64,000 nucleotides of DNA, taken from assembly GCA_020633075.1 (NCBI GenBank), contig JACKEI010000006.1, forward strand, positions 277,589 through 341,588. The letters run 5' to 3'. The translations under genes and the position numbers were made by a program. The notes beneath the pieces were generated by a model. That model did not search any database, was not told where the DNA came from, and was given only the letters and a program-made list of their open reading frames with translations. Shown piece by piece: positions 9,529 through 19,572 of this stretch. This stretch comes from Sandaracinaceae bacterium. GTDB taxonomy: Bacteria > Myxococcota_A > Polyangia > Polyangiales > Houyiibacteriaceae. Position 1 is the first letter of the stretch. Every line of letters starts with the position of its first letter.

Positions 9529-10581
9529 CTAGCGGCTGGCGACCTGGCCGAGGAGGCGCTGCACGAACGCCTCGTCGGCGCTGCGGTCCTCCTCCAGCGT
9601 GCGCAGCAAGCCTCCAAAGGCGGTCTGCAAGTAGCTCTCTCCGCTGCTGGAAGCGGCCCCCGCGCGCGTCCGCTTCGCGCGGAGCTCGTCGGGCCCCTGC
9701 GGGGCCGCTGCGCCCGAGCGACTGCCGCGATCCGGCGGCGGCTTGCCCGCCTGCCTGCTGAAGCCCGCCCAAGCCGCGAGGACGCGGAAGGGCGAGGGAG
9801 CCGTGGGAACGGCCCCGCCAGCGGGAGGCAGAGCAGCGGGGGGCAGAGCAGGAGGCAGAGCAGCGGGAGGCGGGGCTCCCACTCGAGCGGGAGCGGGCGC
9901 GGCAGGCGGGGCTCCGGCGGCAGCGGGCGCCCCAGGGGCTCGCGGTCCAGCCGAGGGAGAGGCCGCGCCGAGCAGATTCCCCCGCGCCGCGCCGCCACGC
10001 GCGGAAGAGGGCAGCCCCTGCTCGGTCACCAGCTCGTGGGCTTCGATGGCCTGACGCATCTTCGTCAGCGCCCGGCCGACGCGCATGCGCACCGCCCCGG
10101 ACCTGACGCCGAAGGTGTCCGCGATCTCGTCGTACGAGAGCCCTTGCGTGAAGCGCAGGAGCACCATGGCCCGCTCCACCTCGTCCAGCGCGGCGAGGCC
10201 GGTGCGCAGGTCCGCGTGGCGCTCCAAGAGGTCGCTCACCAGCGCCTCGTCCGTCGTCGGCTGGGCGGGCTCGCGCAGGTCCTCGTCGCGACCGAGGGAC
10301 CACGGCTGCCGCGCGCTGCGGCGCAGGTGGTCGAGACAACGGTGACGCGCGATGGTCATCAGCCAGGTCCGCGCGGAGGCTTCACCACGAAAGTCGGGCA
10401 GCGCCGTGAAGGCCTTGCTGAACGCGTCCTGCGCCAGGTCCTCGGCCGTCCCGCGGTCGCGCACGATGGCCGTGCAGAGGTGGAGCACGTCGCGGCCGTG
10501 CGTGCGCACCAACCACGCAGCAGCCGCGCTCAGGTCACCACGCTCGAGGTGGGCTTCGAAGCTGTGTGGGTGCTCGTCCAT
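9529..10581 (-). CDS. ECF sigma-70 factor with long C-terminal extension
   Basis: Residues 20-95 form sigma region 2 (IVRDRGTAEDLAQDAFSKAF; FRGEASARTWLMTIARHRC) and residues 125-185 form region 4 (LLRFTQGLSYDEIADTFGV; MRVGRALTKMRQ). The region 2 pattern with D-x-L-Q-D-A/T-F is that of group IV (ECF) sigma factors, which average about 190 aa. This protein has 350 aa: an extra 160-residue tail starts with an Ala/Pro-rich linker and ends with a helical segment (SYLQTAFGGLLRTLEEDRSA...FVQRLLGQV). Such tails can regulate the factor without a separate anti-sigma gene, and none is adjacent. A GTGACA-N18-TCTACT promoter precedes it. Confidence 0.9.
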   Translation of the reverse strand: MDEHPHSFEAHLERGDLSAAAAWLVRTHGRDVLHLCTAIVRDRGTAEDLAQDAFSKAFTALPDFRGEASARTWLMTIARHRCLDHLRRSARQPWSLGRDEDLREPAQPTTDEALVSDLLERHADLRTGLAALDEVERAMVLLRFTQGLSYDEIADTFGVRSGAVRMRVGRALTKMRQAIEAHELVTEQGLPSSARGGAARGNLLGAASPSAGPRAPGAPAAAGAPPAAPAPARVGAPPPAALPPALPPAALPPAGGAVPTAPSPFRVLAAWAGFSRQAGKPPPDRGSRSGAAAPQGPDELRAKRTRAGAASSSGESYLQTAFGGLLRTLEEDRSADEAFVQRLLGQVASR

Positions 10582-10593
10582 GCGCGCAGAGGG

Positions 10594-10623
10594 AGTAGAC
10601 GAAGGGGCGGCACCCTTTGTCAC
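10594..10623 (-). promoter_or_regulatory. Sigma-70-like promoter of the ECF sigma gene
   Basis: On the minus strand, GTGACA (-35) and TCTACT (-10) are 18 nt apart. The -10 box ends 12 nt before the ATG, leaving a leader of only a few bases. The fit to TTGACA/TATAAT is moderate. Confidence 0.45.
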
Positions 10624-10743
10624 AGAGTTTTTTTCGTGCAGGCGAACACGTCTGCAATTCCAGCACGTTGCGATTTTCTTTCGCGGGTCGCGTGACACGC
10701 CCTCCGCGGCCGCGTCGAGCTTGGGGAAAGGAAGCTCACGCTC

Positions 10744-11832
10744 ATGACCAGCCCGCATACCACTCCCTACCGCACCCCCGAGCCGCCCACCGGAGGCCCC
10801 GCGCCCATGGAGGTGCGCATCGATGGCACCGCCCTGCAGATGGGCGCGCTGCGCGTCACCTTCCACCGGACGCTGCGCATCCCGGACAACGGCCGACAGT
10901 ACCCGCTGCCCCCCTCGCTCGGCGCCTTCCCCTTGCTGCACGTCGAGGACTACGCGGACCGCGTCCCGGCCAGCTGGCGGGAGCGCGGCGGTGTGTTCTT
11001 GCCCATGTACCAGCGTGAGGCGATGTGGATCTCGTTCAGCGGGCCAGCGCATCAGCCGCGTGCCGTGCAGGTGGGCGTGGGCAAGGTGTGCGCCATCACG
11101 GGGCAGCCTTGGAGCGAGACCCTCGGCGACCCGGAGCACCCCGGGAAGAAGGGCTCGCAGAACTACGTGGTGACGCCGCCGCAGCCCTGGCTGGACGGCA
11201 TCTGCGCGGGGCACGGCACCATCAAGCAGTTCGTGGCCATGCCGCTGGGCTCGGGCTGCACGGTGGAGGGGCAGGTGACGGGGGAGGAGACCGTCGGCGG
11301 GCTCCAGCTGCGCGTGGTCGACCCCAAGGCGGGACGCTTCCCCGATGCGCCCTCCCTCACGCGCACCGGCGGCGGCTTCGGGCTGCAGTCGGCGCTGGAG
11401 CACGTCACGCTCGGTGCCGCCTGCATGGCCCCGTGCGCCGCCGCGCCGGGCCGCTCACGCGCCGCGAGTATGGGCCTCGCGGCCGGAGGCAAGATGAAGC
11501 AGAAGGTCTATCCCGACGCACACGGCGCGGACACCTGGGACCTGACGCGCAGCGGGCGCTGCTTCGTGCACCTGTGCAACAGCGAGCTCTACACCGAGAT
11601 CACGGGGCTGCCGGCGCCTTCGTCCCCCATCAGCGCGGACAGCTACAAGGCCCACGGGCTGCCGTGGTTCGACGTGTACGACGAGGGCGCGGCGGCCCTC
11701 GACACCACTAGCACCTTGGCGGCCGTCAAGAGCCTCGGCGAGCTGGACGCGGAGCAGGGTGCGCCGCCGGAGCCGCAGCAGGGGGCCATCTTCAGCAAGG
11801 TGAAGCGGTTGATTCGCGACGGGATCTGGTGA
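10744..11832 (+). CDS. Conserved hypothetical protein
   Basis: This 362-aa soluble protein has no signal peptide or membrane helix. It belongs to a family I recall only as conserved and uncharacterised, with the pattern RTLRIPDNGRQYPLPPSLG near the N-terminus, then MYQREAMWISF and VGVGKVCAITGQ, a Trp-Leu-Asp-Gly-Ile stretch (PWLDGICAG), Gly-Cys-Thr-Val-Glu-Gly, and a late SGRCFVHLCNS. Several Cys residues are spread through the chain. A weak AAAGGAAG site lies about 10 nt upstream. It is divergent from the sigma factor gene and shares a 162-bp intergenic region with it, so the sigma factor may control it, which is inference. Confidence 0.7.
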   Translation: MTSPHTTPYRTPEPPTGGPAPMEVRIDGTALQMGALRVTFHRTLRIPDNGRQYPLPPSLGAFPLLHVEDYADRVPASWRERGGVFLPMYQREAMWISFSGPAHQPRAVQVGVGKVCAITGQPWSETLGDPEHPGKKGSQNYVVTPPQPWLDGICAGHGTIKQFVAMPLGSGCTVEGQVTGEETVGGLQLRVVDPKAGRFPDAPSLTRTGGGFGLQSALEHVTLGAACMAPCAAAPGRSRAASMGLAAGGKMKQKVYPDAHGADTWDLTRSGRCFVHLCNSELYTEITGLPAPSSPISADSYKAHGLPWFDVYDEGAAALDTTSTLAAVKSLGELDAEQGAPPEPQQGAIFSKVKRLIRDGIW

Positions 11833-11835
11833 GGC

Positions 11836-12975
11836 TCAGGGGAGCAGGCGCGCCGCGCCATACGCGGCGATCCATGCATCCGCGCTGAGGCCGGCGGGCA
11901 CCGTCAGCTGGACGTGCGTGTAGAGGTGCTCCCCCACGTCTTCCATGGACTCGAGTCGCGTAGAGCCGTCCTCGTTGGGGATACGGTAGAAGCGCGCGGG
12001 GCGACCAAAGAGGTCGAGGTCGACGGTGTCGGTGGTCACCCGCATGTTGGCCGGAGCGCTGCCGAAGTAGATGAAGCCGCTCACGCGCGGCGCGCCGAGC
12101 GGACGCAGCTCGAAGACACGGTGCACCACGAAGTCCGGGCCGGGCTGGGTGAGCACCACCCCGTTGGGTGGCAGGGTGACGTGCAGCCTCCGCCGGCCAG
12201 CCCACAGCTCGAGCGCGCCCCCGAGCGACAGCGAGCGACCTCCCACCCGGAGCGTGCGGGCAGAGCGCAGCGCGAGACCCAGACAGCCCGCGTGGCCACC
12301 GGCAGCTGCGGGCGGGTTCACGTAGAACGACAGCACCTGGAGCGTGCGGTCCCGCGAGATCACGAAGAGAGTCAGCACACGCACCGCCTCGGACGAGGTG
12401 TCGAGCGTGCGCGGCACCGAGCGTAGGGCCTCGACACCCTCCCCCAGCACGTCCGTGCGCTGCAGGTCGTCGTTCGGAAAGCTGCGCGCCTGCTCCTCAC
12501 GCACGCGGGCGACGACGTCGGTGCCGGCCGTGGCGAAGAGCTCGTAGCTCATGATGACCATCTTCTCTTCGCCAGACTCGAAGTAGAGGCGGGTCTCGCC
12601 GCGCTCGGGCTCGGGCGCGCCCATGACGTCCCACGCGCGCGGCTGCGCGTAGGACCCCTCGATCGGCCGGATCCAGAGGCGGTCGTCCAGGAGCGGGAGC
12701 TCCTCGCCCAGCGGCAGCTGACCCATGGCCCCGCAACCGAAGCGCGCGTCGGGCGCGGGGCTGGCCATGCTCGGGGCAGGCAGCTCCGCGGTGGCGAAGA
12801 CTCCATCCGGCGCGGGCGGGAGATCCTCCGGGGGAGCAGGCACGGCCACGGCGTCTGGCGCCGGGAGGCCGGCCGTAGCGCTCGTGGGCTCGCTGGCAGA
12901 GCCCCCGCCACAGCCCCAGAGCGAGGCCGCGAGGGCCAGTGACAGAGCCGCCGCGCGGCGCAGCGTCTTTCTCAT
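11836..12975 (-). CDS. Lipoprotein of unknown function
   Basis: The 379-aa product begins MRKTLRRAAAL, a hydrophobic stretch and the lipobox LWGC followed by GGGS, and is therefore an exported lipoprotein. After a Pro/Ala-rich linker (residues 25-75), residues 80-379 look globular and beta-rich. They include YFESGEEKMVIMSYELFATAG, ERGETRLYFE and LTVPAGLSADAWIAAYG. I do not recognise the family. The chosen start gives a compact signal peptide; the in-frame start about 29 codons earlier would put a charged stretch ahead of it. It faces the preceding plus-strand gene convergently with only 3 nt between stops. Confidence 0.75.
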   Translation of the reverse strand: MRKTLRRAAALSLALAASLWGCGGGSASEPTSATAGLPAPDAVAVPAPPEDLPPAPDGVFATAELPAPSMASPAPDARFGCGAMGQLPLGEELPLLDDRLWIRPIEGSYAQPRAWDVMGAPEPERGETRLYFESGEEKMVIMSYELFATAGTDVVARVREEQARSFPNDDLQRTDVLGEGVEALRSVPRTLDTSSEAVRVLTLFVISRDRTLQVLSFYVNPPAAAGGHAGCLGLALRSARTLRVGGRSLSLGGALELWAGRRRLHVTLPPNGVVLTQPGPDFVVHRVFELRPLGAPRVSGFIYFGSAPANMRVTTDTVDLDLFGRPARFYRIPNEDGSTRLESMEDVGEHLYTHVQLTVPAGLSADAWIAAYGAARLLP

Positions 12976-13073
12976 CGAAGCTCTCGGGTCATCGCGGTCA
13001 TGGACAGGAAGTGTAGCGACTGAATCGACTCCGCGATCCATTCCCCGCGCCGTGTCGTACATTGCGCACCCGC

Positions 13074-13571
13074 ATGCTTCAGAGCCCCGCCCGCCGCGTC
13101 GCCTCGGCGACTCTCACCGTTGCCCATGTGGACCCCGCCCTCGTCGTCGGCGCCTACGGTCCCGTACACCTGTGTGTGTACCGCGACGCCCTCACCTCCG
13201 AAGGCCTGGAGGTCGCCAACGGACATCACCGGGCGCTGATGGCGCGGTTTCCACGGACCTTCGTGTTGGGCGCGGCGCAGAGCAACCTCCCGCTGCCCCC
13301 CTCGGAAGTGCGGCAGCGCGGGGCCGAGCTCATCGACGAGAACCAAGCGCATGTGGAAGCCGCCGCCATGGTGCTGCAGGGGACCGGCTTCTGGGCGAGC
13401 GCGGTCCGCAGCGTGATGACGGCGTCTTTCGCGCTCGCGCGCCAACCATACCCATCGCGAGCCTTCGCCACAGGCGCGGAGGCGGCCGCGTGGCTCACCA
13501 GCTTTGCAGCAGGTGCCGCGCTGGACCCGGTCGGGGTGGCCGAGGCGCTCGCCGCCATGGAACGCACGTAG
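13074..13571 (+). CDS. SpoIIAA/STAS-like small protein of unknown function
   Basis: This 165-aa soluble protein has alternating strands and helices (LVVGAYGPVHLCVYRD, PRTFVLGAAQSN, ...SRAFATGAEAAAWL) and ends in the F-x-x-x-x-x-A-x-x-W-L pattern common to SpoIIAA-like domains. The resemblance is weak, and it could belong to an uncharacterised family abundant in Myxococcota. A TACATT box ends 10 nt before the ATG. The gene shares a short divergent region with the lipoprotein gene on the other strand. No catalytic motif is visible. Confidence 0.6.
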   Translation: MLQSPARRVASATLTVAHVDPALVVGAYGPVHLCVYRDALTSEGLEVANGHHRALMARFPRTFVLGAAQSNLPLPPSEVRQRGAELIDENQAHVEAAAMVLQGTGFWASAVRSVMTASFALARQPYPSRAFATGAEAAAWLTSFAAGAALDPVGVAEALAAMERT

Positions 13572-13681
13572 CAGGCGCCCAGAGCGCGCTCCGTTCCCTC
13601 GAGCGTACCAGAGCATACCCAAAAGAGGGGATACCAAGCAGGGTAAGAAGGTACGCCGGTTCCGAAAAAAGTGCACTCACG

Positions 13682-13699
13682 CGTCCCATTCGTGGGACG
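13682..13699 (+). terminator. Hairpin with TTCG tetraloop followed by T-rich stretch
   Basis: CGTCCCA-TTCG-TGGGACG forms a perfect 7-bp stem capped by the very stable UUCG tetraloop. The next 20 bases are T-rich (TTTACTGCATTTATTGTT), unusual in this GC-rich window. It lies 110 nt after the stop of the SpoIIAA-like gene and reads as an intrinsic terminator. Confidence 0.5.
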
Positions 13700-13851
13700 T
13701 TTACTGCATTTATTGTTGGCCACGACACGGTTCACGCTGCTAGTGTACCAGATGTGCACACGCGAAGATTCTTCGTTTGTGCGCGGGCCCGTTCTCACGG
13801 ACTCAACCGGTCACAAACTCATCGTGAAGCTCTCAGAGAGGGAGATGTCTC

Positions 13852-14397
13852 ATGGGATCATCCAGTTCGTTGACACCCCGCTCGGGGTCGCCAGCGCTTT
13901 ATGGCGTGGACTGTCTCGAGCAAATGGTGGAGCAAGAGATTCGCTCTTGGTATCGCACATTCTACTACTGGTCTCGCGGGCTCTGTCCCCGTGAAGAGAG
14001 CGGTATGATGCCGATATTCAATGCCTTGTCTGAGGACTTCCGCGTCCTTCTGACTAACGGCTCCATGATGAACAAGAGCGAGTATCGTGACCGCCTGTTT
14101 GCGTTGCACGGCGCGCGACGGGGGGACGCACCATCGCAGATCGTCAACCTGGACCTGCAGCGCGTGGAGCGGGACCACATGCTGGTCACCTTCGACCTCT
14201 ACAAGCGGGGTGAGACGACCAAGAAGGTCGACAGCGCGCTCTTGCGCAGGGCCATCGACATGCCTGGCGGCGTGGGCTGGGTGTACGTGCACGAGAGCGC
14301 CCACGACCTCGGGGGGGAGATGTCACTGGACCGAGACTCGCGCGGAGGTCTGGTGACCTTGCGAGGGTCGTCTGGCAACAAGGAGTCGGCGTCATGA
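13852..14397 (+). CDS. NTF2-like (DUF4440-type) protein
   Basis: The predicted 181-aa protein has a helix of the SnoaL/NTF2 kind (LEQMVEQEIRSWYRTFYYW), followed by LSEDFRVLLTNGSMMNKSEYRDRLFAL. A strand pair comes next (QIVNLDLQRVERDHMLVTFDLYKRG), then a final LLRRAIDMPGGVGWVYVHES. That order (long helix, D-F-x-x-x-x-x-N-G, then sheets) is typical of DUF4440/SnoaL-like domains, which may be small enzymes or binding proteins. Its first half and the sequence before it use noticeably more A/T than the neighbours, suggesting later acquisition. A GAGAGGGAGATG stretch just upstream supplies the ribosome site. It starts a run of four same-strand genes. Confidence 0.6.
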   Translation: MGSSSSLTPRSGSPALYGVDCLEQMVEQEIRSWYRTFYYWSRGLCPREESGMMPIFNALSEDFRVLLTNGSMMNKSEYRDRLFALHGARRGDAPSQIVNLDLQRVERDHMLVTFDLYKRGETTKKVDSALLRRAIDMPGGVGWVYVHESAHDLGGEMSLDRDSRGGLVTLRGSSGNKESAS

Positions 14398-14422
14398 CGT
14401 CGCGAGAAGGGATGAAGAACCG

Positions 14423-14839
14423 ATGGTGACCGTGGAGAACCGAGTGGGACGTCTGATCGAGGTGCGGCAGACCGGCCGGGTGACCGTGCAGGAGCTGCAG
14501 GAGAGCCTGCCGCTCTTTCAGCGCATCCTCGCTTCCAGCCCCGAGCGCTTCGTCATGGCGACGGACTGGCGCGGCATGCGCGTGCTGGATGCCCAGACCT
14601 CCGAGGTCTTGCTCGGCATCATGCGCGCCAAGAACGACCGCATCGAGAGGCAGATGCTCGTGATGGATCCGTCCGCCGTGATGGGGTTGCAGGTGCGACG
14701 CCTCTTCAAGGACGCGGGCGGCGAGACCCGTGCCGTCTTCGAGTCGGCCGACCTCGCCCGGAGCTGGCTCGAGACCTCACTCACGCCGCTCGAGGCCGCG
14801 TCACTGCGGCGCTTCTTGACCGCAGGTATCGCGGCGTGA
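14423..14839 (+). CDS. SpoIIAA/STAS-like protein
   Basis: This 138-aa protein shows the SpoIIAA-like layout: strands around ENRVGRLIEVRQTGRVT, a helix with LPLFQRIL, a strand ERFVMATDWRGMRVLD, a helix EVLLGIMRAKNDRIERQMLV, and the ending AVFESADLARSWL. Proteins of this class are mostly uncharacterised in Myxococcota. It sits 25 nt after the NTF2-like gene and 4 nt before the methyltransferase gene, so the set is probably one operon. There is no conserved phosphorylatable Ser motif of true anti-anti-sigma factors that I can identify. Confidence 0.6.
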   Translation: MVTVENRVGRLIEVRQTGRVTVQELQESLPLFQRILASSPERFVMATDWRGMRVLDAQTSEVLLGIMRAKNDRIERQMLVMDPSAVMGLQVRRLFKDAGGETRAVFESADLARSWLETSLTPLEAASLRRFLTAGIAA

Positions 14840-14843
14840 GCGC

Positions 14844-15665
14844 GTGAGCGAATCGCAGCCGATGAACAACCGCTACCTCCTCGACGAGGGCACCGAGGCC
14901 ATCGACCGCCTCGCGTTGGTGCAGCGCATCTATGGGTCCGGCAGCCGCGCCATGCTCCTCGCGGCCGGCTCGCTCGAAGGGCGACGCGTGCTGGAGCTCG
15001 GGTGCGGGACCGGCAGCATGACCCGCTGGCTCGCGGAGCAAGTGGGTGAAGGCGGCGTCGTCGTCGGCGCGGACGCGAGCGGAGCCCAGCTGGAGGTAGC
15101 TCGCGCGCGCTGCGCCGGCTTCCCATCCGTACGCTTCGTCTGCGCAGACGCCTCCGACACCGGTCTCGCACCCGGCGAGTTCGACCTCGTGTACCTGCGG
15201 CTGCTGCTCATGCACGTGCCGGCGCCGCAGACGGTCTTGGCGCACGCGCATGCGCTGCTGCGGCCGGGAGGCAGCGTCCTCTGCGAGGAGGCCGCCATCG
15301 ACAGCACCTTCACGGACCCCCCGCTGCCCGAGCAGCGGGAGCTGCACGCCCTCGCCAACGAGATGGCCCGCGAGCGGGGCTGCGACTTCAACGTCGCGCG
15401 CCGCTTGGGCTCGCTCGTGCGCGCCTCCGGGTTCGAGCTCGTGACCTTGAGCGCTCAGCAGCCCGTGCTGCTGCGTGGCCCCGAGAAGCGCCTCGAGGTC
15501 GCGAGCTTCGAGGAAGCCATGCAGCACTGGCCGCAGGCCTCCGACGAGACCCGCGCCCGCGGCGCCCGCGTGATCGCCTCGCTCGCGAGCGCGGCGAGCG
15601 ACGAGGAGACCGTGTACGGGCTGAGCATGATGATGCGCGCGCGCGGCCGAAAGCCACACCGGTGA
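14844..15665 (+). CDS. Class I SAM-dependent methyltransferase
   Basis: This 273-aa protein has the Rossmann methyltransferase motifs: motif I VLELGCGTGSMTRWLAE (about residues 49-65), motif II VVGADASGAQLEVARAR, motif III VRFVCADASD, and DLVYLRLLLMHV/LRPGGSVLCEE for the next strands. No specific acceptor can be named; small-molecule or quinone-like substrates are common for this type. The chosen start is GTG, 4 nt after the preceding stop; an ATG six codons later is an alternative. It lies in the operon with the small membrane protein that follows 7 nt downstream. Confidence 0.85.
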   Translation: MSESQPMNNRYLLDEGTEAIDRLALVQRIYGSGSRAMLLAAGSLEGRRVLELGCGTGSMTRWLAEQVGEGGVVVGADASGAQLEVARARCAGFPSVRFVCADASDTGLAPGEFDLVYLRLLLMHVPAPQTVLAHAHALLRPGGSVLCEEAAIDSTFTDPPLPEQRELHALANEMARERGCDFNVARRLGSLVRASGFELVTLSAQQPVLLRGPEKRLEVASFEEAMQHWPQASDETRARGARVIASLASAASDEETVYGLSMMMRARGRKPHR

Positions 15666-15672
15666 CGGCCTC

Positions 15673-16119
15673 GTGACTCTCTACGGCCTGGTGCGCCTGA
15701 GCCACCTGCTGGCGATGGCGGTCTGGCTGAGCGCGGGCCTGTTGGCGCCTCGTGACGTGTGCGAGAGCCTCGAGCGGGGAGCCGCGAGCTGCGTGCCCCT
15801 GATGGGCCGGCTGCGGCGGACGGCGCGCGTGATGAACCTGGCCGCGTGGGGCACCGTGGCGAGCGGGCTCGGGCTGGTGCTCCTCGGGCGCGGCTGGGCC
15901 ACCCCCGCGTCCATCTGGTGGGGCCTCGCGCTGACGCTGCTGGCCATCCTGGTCGGTCGGGTCGCGATTCGTCCGGCAGTGCAGGCCATTGTCGCGGTTC
16001 AGCCCGTGCTCGACGGGCTGTCCGCCCCCGAGAGGCGTCGGATCGCGCGGCGGTTCACGCTCGGAGTCCGGGCGGAGGACTTGTTGCGTTTGGCCGTGCT
16101 GGTGCTCATGGCTCGCTGA
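15673..16119 (+). CDS. Small integral membrane protein (DUF2269-like)
   Basis: The 148-aa product has four hydrophobic segments (LVRLSHLLAMAVWLSAGLL; MNLAAWGTVASGLGLVLL; IWWGLALTLLAILVG; LLRLAVLVLMAR). It also has a His-Leu-Leu in the first helix, as in DUF2269 and related membrane proteins. The function of that group is unknown. The start is GTG, 7 nt after the methyltransferase stop, and the gene ends the operon that precedes glmS. Assignment to DUF2269 is tentative. Confidence 0.6.
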   Translation: MTLYGLVRLSHLLAMAVWLSAGLLAPRDVCESLERGAASCVPLMGRLRRTARVMNLAAWGTVASGLGLVLLGRGWATPASIWWGLALTLLAILVGRVAIRPAVQAIVAVQPVLDGLSAPERRRIARRFTLGVRAEDLLRLAVLVLMAR

Positions 16120-16170
16120 CGTCCTGCAGGAACGGTGCGCTGGCGCCGCCAGCCTGCTAGCTTCGGCGGC

Positions 16171-18003
<1,833 letters not shown>

Positions 18004-18009
18004 GCCCGC

Positions 18010-19572
18010 TCAGGGAGCCGCTGGGGTCGGCTCACGGGACGCAGAGGAGGCGGGCCCCGCGGGGAGGGCGAGTGGCCCCTCGATCAGCACCTCGAGCCCA
18101 CGCTCGGCGTCAGCGGGGCGCTGCATGCGCAGCTCGAAGCCGTGCTGGGCCACTACGTCGGAGGTGATGTGCAGCCCAAGGCCCATGCCGTGGGGATGCC
18201 GCGTGCGCGCCACGTTCCCGCGGTAACCGCGCTCCGTGATGCGCGGTAGGTCTTCGGCGTCGAGCCCCGGCCCGTCGTCGGTCACGCGCAGCGTGAAGCG
18301 CCCGGCGCGGCTCGCGAGCACCACGGCCACGTGCCCATCGGCGTCGTTGTAGCGCACGGCGTTGTGCACCACGTTGCTCAGCGCCCGCTCGAGCAGCGTG
18401 ACATCCCCCAGCGCATGAACGGGCTCGTCCGGCACGGCGTACTCGAGGGACACCCGCCGGTCCCGCGCGACCATGCGGTTCCGCGCGATGACGCGCTCCA
18501 CCAGCGCACCGAGATCCACAGACTCACGGACGCGCTGCTCACCGGCCGCGTCGAGGCGCGCGCGCGCGTTGAGGTTCCGCAGCAGGGACCCGAGGTAGTC
18601 GGACTCTTCCACCGCCAGGCGGAGCGCCTCATCCACACCGGGGACCGCCCCCCGTGGACCGCCGCCCGGCGTAGCCGCGCCCATCGCGGACGCCTCCGCG
18701 CTCTGCGCCCGCGCCGCCCCGAGCTGCTCGCGGGCCGCCACCAGGTGCCCCTGCAGCACCGTGAGCGGCAGCATGACGTCGTGCGTGGTGTTGGCGATGT
18801 AGGCCACCAGCGCCGCGTCTCGCTGCTCCAGCTCGTGCACTTGGGCCTCGATGCGGGCGCGGTCGGCGTCCAGCGCGCGCGCCACGGCGGTGACCTCGTC
18901 CGCTCCGCCCACGATGGCCACCGCCGACTTGCCAGGGCCTCGCGAGGCGGCTTCCTCCAGGCGGCGCAAGCGCCCCACCAGCGGCGCCGCCGCGAGCCAC
19001 GCCACGAAGACCGCGGCAAAGCCGACACCCACGCCGGTGAGTGCGCTGGCGATCGCGGCGTCGCGGTGCACGGGAGCGCGCGCCAGCACGAGCGCGCAGG
19101 GCCCGTCGGTCCACGGCATGGCCACCAGCACCTCGTACTCGTCTTGCCCACCGCCCTCTGGCCCGCGGCGCACCACGCGGCTGGCCACGTCGGCGCCGTC
19201 CAGCACCTCGCGCAGGAGCTCGGCGGGCGGTGGCTGCTCGGCCCCGCTGCCGTCGGCGGCGAAGGGCATCAAGGGACCGATGGCCCGCTGTGCTTCCCTC
19301 TCCGCCATCAGCGCAGCGCGGCGTGCGCCACGCGGCCCCGGACCACGCCTGGGCGCCAGCGCCGAGCTCGGCCCGCGTCCACGCCCCCGAAAGCGCTCCG
19401 GTGCCTCTTCGCAGACCTCGCGCCCGCCCGCCTCCATGCGCGCGATGACCCGCTCGCGCACGAGCTGGACGTCGGCCTCGTGGCGCCGCCACTGCTGCCA
19501 CAGGGCCAGCACCACGGCGAGCGGGATGACCGCAGCGCCCAGCGTGAGCGCCAACCGGCCGCGCAGCGTCAT
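18010..19572 (-). CDS. Membrane sensor histidine kinase
   Basis: The protein (520 aa) has an N-terminal transmembrane helix (LALTLGAAVIPLAVVLAL), an extracytoplasmic domain of about 150 residues, and a second helix (ALTGVGVGFAAVFVAWLAA) near 190. A HAMP-like linker, a coiled region and a HisKA/HATPase core follow. The phosphoacceptor is His in NTTHDVMLPLTVLQ, the N-box is NVVHNAVRYND, and the G-boxes are DDGPGLDAEDL and GMGLGLHI. Its start overlaps the stop of the response regulator gene by 4 nt (ATGA), so the two are translationally coupled. The stimulus is unknown; the external domain is rich in Pro, Arg and Ala. Confidence 0.92.
   Translation of the reverse strand: MTLRGRLALTLGAAVIPLAVVLALWQQWRRHEADVQLVRERVIARMEAGGREVCEEAPERFRGRGRGPSSALAPRRGPGPRGARRAALMAEREAQRAIGPLMPFAADGSGAEQPPPAELLREVLDGADVASRVVRRGPEGGGQDEYEVLVAMPWTDGPCALVLARAPVHRDAAIASALTGVGVGFAAVFVAWLAAAPLVGRLRRLEEAASRGPGKSAVAIVGGADEVTAVARALDADRARIEAQVHELEQRDAALVAYIANTTHDVMLPLTVLQGHLVAAREQLGAARAQSAEASAMGAATPGGGPRGAVPGVDEALRLAVEESDYLGSLLRNLNARARLDAAGEQRVRESVDLGALVERVIARNRMVARDRRVSLEYAVPDEPVHALGDVTLLERALSNVVHNAVRYNDADGHVAVVLASRAGRFTLRVTDDGPGLDAEDLPRITERGYRGNVARTRHPHGMGLGLHITSDVVAQHGFELRMQRPADAERGLEVLIEGPLALPAGPASSASREPTPAAP

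Noticed and set aside
10628..10650. T-run (GTTTTTTTC) as an intrinsic terminator
   Set aside because: No stable stem lies directly before it on the plus strand. It sits in a divergent promoter region.
16120..16170. glmS ribozyme upstream of glmS
   Set aside because: The gap is only about 50 nt, with none of the conserved ribozyme core, and glmS has a promoter-like box there.
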